A stretch of DNA of 64,000 bases from Campanula takesimana. Taxonomy: Eukaryota; Streptophyta; Magnoliopsida; Asterales; Campanulaceae. Shown piece after piece: positions 61,116 to 64,000 of this stretch. Positions within the stretch are counted from its first letter, which is position 1. The number at the start of each line of letters is the position of its first letter. The notes beneath the pieces were generated by a model that did no database searches, was not told where the DNA came from, and worked only from the letters and a program-made list of their open reading frames with translations. The position numbers and the translations under genes were made by a program. The stretch covers positions 1,364,001-1,428,000 of the forward strand of contig JAOWBW010000180.1 in NCBI GenBank assembly GCA_026119855.1, written 5' to 3'.

Positions 61116-61252
61116 TTGACCGTGATTTACTTGACCGCAGGTAAGTCACTTGACCATAGGTCCCTTGACCGTGAGTCTCTTGACTGTAGGTCAGTAACTC
61201 GACTGAAAGTCAGTCACTTGACCGCAGGTACCTTGACCGTAAGATCTCAACC
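61116..61252 (+). promoter_or_regulatory. SIRE LTR TTGACC cluster (W-box-like)
   Basis: Nine TTGACCGYRRG-like words start at 61116, 61131, 61150, 61165, 61180, 61199, 61218, 61233 and 61247, with spacings of 14-15 or 19 bp. They lie 250-385 bp upstream of the TATA box. TTGAC(C/T) is the core of the WRKY-bound W-box. Confidence 0.6.
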
Positions 61253-62444
61253 GCAGGTGAAAATATTACAAGTAACCAAGTTTGTTCAAACTTAACCATG
61301 GTCACACTAGTATCCAAAACTATGGTTATTTTAGAGTGCTGCAAACTTCAAATTTCAAATTTGAATACAACTATCAGTTGGACCACCACTACTCTGCAAT
61401 AAAAGGACAACTCAGACTGAGCTCCAATCAGAATTCAACAGCTCATTGTCCTTTAACTTGGACCCCAAGAATTTCAAATGGCTAGCCTCTCATTCAAGGC
61501 TATAAATAGTCCTTGAGTTCTTCATTTAACATTGCTGAGATTCTAAGAGAGAAATTGCTGTTGAAATTCTTGGTGATTGAAGATCATACTCAAGATTTCC
61601 AGAATACTTTGAATCTTTAAGCGTTCACCTTCAAACCTTCAAAGATATCCAACAACATTCAAGATCATCTCAAGCCTCAACATACAAGATTCATTAGGCT
61701 CTACAATCACTTATATTTTAAAATCTTTTGATTCTTACACACACACTCACCCCGATTGATCAATCACATAGATTGAATCATTAGGGATACACTGGTCTAA
61801 GTCTAGGATTTTCTCTTCATAGAAAATAGGTGTTGATTCAATACTTCATCTCTGTAATCTGTACTCCAGAGAGTCAATATATACCTCATTCAAAATCCAA
61901 GAGTGACCATCTTGGTAAAGGACGTAGATTTTTTAACAGATCGAGCTATTCCAAATCATTGTGTCATTTACTTATTGCTCTTTACTTTCTGCAAATTTAC
62001 TTTAAGTATTGTTCATCTTGTTCTTCATTGTTCATATTAATCTTGTTTGTCATTTAGTATTTGATCTTTCAGATATCCAAACTTATTATGAATTGTGTTT
62101 GTATGTTCTCCATATTGCATAAGCTAAAATCTGACTAACTTATCATTTTTGTTCAACAACTTTCAAACTCTCAACCTCTATCTTAACCGCACCCCTTGAC
62201 CGCATTCTGGTCGACCGTGAGTGCTGGTTTATAACTTAGAGATTTTGTAAAAACCAACTCTATCTCATTTCTATCGAAAACTTCTGCTGTGCATTTTACA
62301 CTTTACCGCGTGGTTTTCATTGACCGCAAAATTCAAGTTGTAAGCATAAGGTTGAATTTTTAAAAGGAGTTGAAATTTTAAGTAGGCTATTCACCCCCCC
62401 TCTAGCCTCCTTTTCATACTCTTGTTGTGTTTTTGGGTCCAACA

Positions 62445-62675
62445 GTACTTGTATGTAACGAATAATGCGTTTTAGCGCAAGCATATGGTCCTCTCTTGGA
62501 GCATGCATGAATAAACTTATTTGTTGAACCTCGTATGTGATGTGGGGGTGAGTAAATGTTAAATACTATAGGGCACCGGCAAGACTATGATATAATGGTG
62601 GATCAACAAAGAGAGGACTGTCAGTGGCAGACTGTTTTTGCTTGGTGTCGACTGGTATGAGAGCTGGCTTGCACG
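62445..62675 (-). pseudogene. Copia RT C-terminus, continuation of 57549-58014
   Basis: The minus strand reads CKPALIPVDTKQK, a stop, then a decayed YHSLAGAL, a frame break, and LFMHAPREDHMLALKRIIRY followed by IQ. This is the end of a plant copia RT before RNase H. The solo LTR begins directly after it. Confidence 0.8.
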
Positions 62676-62689
62676 AGAACATCCCAGCT

Positions 62690-63650
62690 CTGTCCACTAT
62701 CACGGAATCTCAATCTACCACTCCTCAAGTCAAGTTTGACATTCCCCCGATGAACAAGAGAAGATGTTTATGAAAGCTGAACAGGTAATTAGTAAGTTTT
62801 CTGGCATGAAGGAAGCTTTAGCATTTTCAACTGAAGAAATTTCCCAGCTTAAGACGGAGAAAGCTCTTCTAAAATATGAACTCACCCTCCTTAAGGAGCA
62901 GATCAAGAGCATGACTCCTCTGACTGATAGAGATTGTTTCTTAGAAGAACAAAATGCTATATTTAAAGTTAAGAACGAAGAATTGATTGCTGAGATAAAT
63001 GACCTCAAAAGGATCACTAATGAGTGGACCAATTCTCGTGTCACTATGGATCCAATCTTAGAATCCCAAAAGTCTAGTGGTGATAAGGAAGGCTTGGGAT
63101 TTCAAACTAGTGAAAACTTTAAATGTGCATCTTGTTGTGAAAGAGATGAAAAATGTACCCATCAAACTTTGGAAGGGTCGAAGGCTAAACATCAAGGACC
63201 TAAGGGTAAAGGACAAGAACCAAAGAAGAAACTAGAGTTCCATTATGTCTACCCTAAGAAACAAACTGGCAAGGCTTTGAAGTTGAAAGGAATAGCCATG
63301 GAAGATCCTACCGTAGAGGAAGGCTCTAGCAAAGTACCAGAACCTGACCGCGCTTCTACCCCTGAAGGTCACTGTCGAGCAGCCTTTAAAGGCAAGTCGA
63401 CCTCATATCAGAAACTTGCGGTCAAGTTCAAGAAATTGAACTTCGTTCGGGAGCGATCTTCCATCCAATTAATGATGTTGTGCTCAAGACTTCAACGAAG
63501 TTTGTGAACCCTCAGTTGGGTGGCTTCCACCATTGTTCTGTGTGTGATGGTTATGGTCACAAGGCTGCTGAATGTCTTTTGATATTCACACCCAATCCTA
63601 GAAGGCATAACCCTCATTCTGTGAGACAGGTGTGGGTTTTCAAAAGTTGC
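62690..63650 (+). pseudogene. SIRE-like copia gag, 5'-truncated and frameshifted
   Basis: A helical, Glu/Lys-rich frame (62764-63507) contains FSTEEISQLKTEKALLKYEL, CASCCERDEKC and basic blocks KGKGQEPKKKLEFHYVYPK. A frameshift near 63455 leads to VLKTSTKFVNPQ and a second cysteine cluster CSVCDGYGHKAAEC (CCHC-like) before a stop at about 63652. The long coiled gag and the late knuckle fit the SIRE/Maximus lineage. The 5' end and LTR of this copy are missing, since 62675 borders another element. Confidence 0.72.
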
Positions 63651-63711
63651 TAACCCTTTAGACCTAAAAGAATAAAAAGGGGACCTTGTTCTTAAATATC
63701 TATTTTGTAGG

Positions 63712-64000
63712 TCCTCTGCTTAATGGATGGACATTCTAAGGAAAAATCAAGTTTATGGTATCTCGATAGTGGCTGTTCAAGGCACATGACCAGAGATAGA
63801 AACTTATTAGAAGATTTCCGTGAAGAGAAAGGTCCATCAGTAACTTTTGGAGACAACAACAAAGGAAAGACCGTAGGATATGGAGTCATTCGAAAAGGAA
63901 AAATCACCATCCAAGAAGTCTCTCTAGTCATTGAACTTCAACACAATATTCTCTCAATATCTCAGTTCTGTGACAAAGGATTACAATGCCACTTCACTTT
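63712..64000 (+). CDS. SIRE-like copia protease and pre-integrase start (runs off the window)
   Basis: The frame reads LMDGHSKEKSSLWYLDSGCS, then RHMTRDRNLLEDF, SVTFGDNNKGKTVGYGVI and LQHNILSISQFCDKGL. The aspartic protease active site is Asp-Ser-Gly in WYLDSGCS. The LLSISQ-type motif is followed by the pre-integrase region. The frame is open at 64000 and integrase and RT are expected beyond the window. Confidence 0.88.

Larger units (their letters stand above)
58020..62444 (+). mobile_element. Solo SIRE-type LTR inserted in the copia fragment, interrupted by a TR-GAG element
   Basis: It starts TATTGGG (TG changed to TA) and ends GTCCAACA, with flanks GTACC (58015-58019) and GTACT (62445-62449). 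Removing it joins copia RYIQ to HLGLYRYP in frame, which confirms the boundaries. Net length is about 1.53 kb. The TATA box is at 61501-61508, TTGACC repeats at 61116-61252 and the C-run near 62394. Internal sequence of the parent element is absent, as expected after LTR-LTR recombination. Confidence 0.82.

Overview
This window is repeat-dominated plant nuclear DNA. The evidence is nested LTR retrotransposons of both plant superfamilies, LINE remnants, Stowaway-type MITEs, and small fragments of plastid and mitochondrial DNA. An angiosperm, probably a eudicot, fits best, but nothing in the sequence fixes the species. I see no intact single-copy host gene. Every long open frame belongs to a transposable element or is the complement of a tandem repeat.

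Layout. (1) 1-1031 is the right part of a SIRE-type copia LTR. (2) An old plus-strand Ty3/gypsy Tat element (called Tat-A here) occupies 1032-1978 and 51421-54376. It was split by a minus-strand Tat element, Tat-B, spanning 1979-51420 (flanks ATGGG/ATGGA). (3) Tat-B was itself split by three later insertions: an Angela/Tork-like copia element at 3991-12272 (target duplication AATGT), a gag-only 13.1-kb element, Tat-C, at 18108-31206 (duplication CCTGT, LTRs almost identical), and a nearly complete Tat element, Tat-D, at 37391-50406 (flanks CCCAC/CCCAT). Removing these leaves Tat-B at about 15 kb. (4) 54377-57300 holds two LINE copies, a Stowaway insertion in one of them, a second Stowaway-like MITE, another terminal-inverted-repeat element, and a fused petG/large-subunit-rRNA organelle fragment. 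(5) 57303-62675 is a minus-strand copia fragment split by a solo SIRE LTR (58020-62444), which is split in turn by a gag-protease-only gypsy element (58103-60989, duplication CTTTA). (6) 62690-64000 is the start of a plus-strand SIRE-like gag-pol.

Tat-B and Tat-D read on the minus strand as 5' LTR, PBS, gag, (protease), RT, RNase H, second RNase H, integrase. They then carry genes on the opposite strand before the 3' LTR. Both carry a DUF7745-like gene, and Tat-B also carries a plant-mobile-domain gene that appears to keep spliceosomal introns. Tat-B is dead or dependent on others: it has no protease, the RT motif reads YVDN, and a catalytic Asp of the integrase is Val. Tat-D keeps its catalytic residues but has a stop and frameshifts. 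Tat-C has lost all of pol.

The most unusual signal is regulatory. Six LTR families here, plus the decayed Tat-A LTR, carry family-specific clusters of short GC-rich, mostly palindromic motifs at fixed spacing. In the six the cluster lies upstream of the LTR TATA box; in Tat-A the TATA box was not located. In Tat-B (CTCGTACGAG pairs, 20-21 bp apart) and Tat-D (GCGCGCGC triplets, 29 bp apart) the same cluster recurs in the 5' UTR and upstream of the antisense genes. This suggests that the LTR and the antisense cargo share one regulator.
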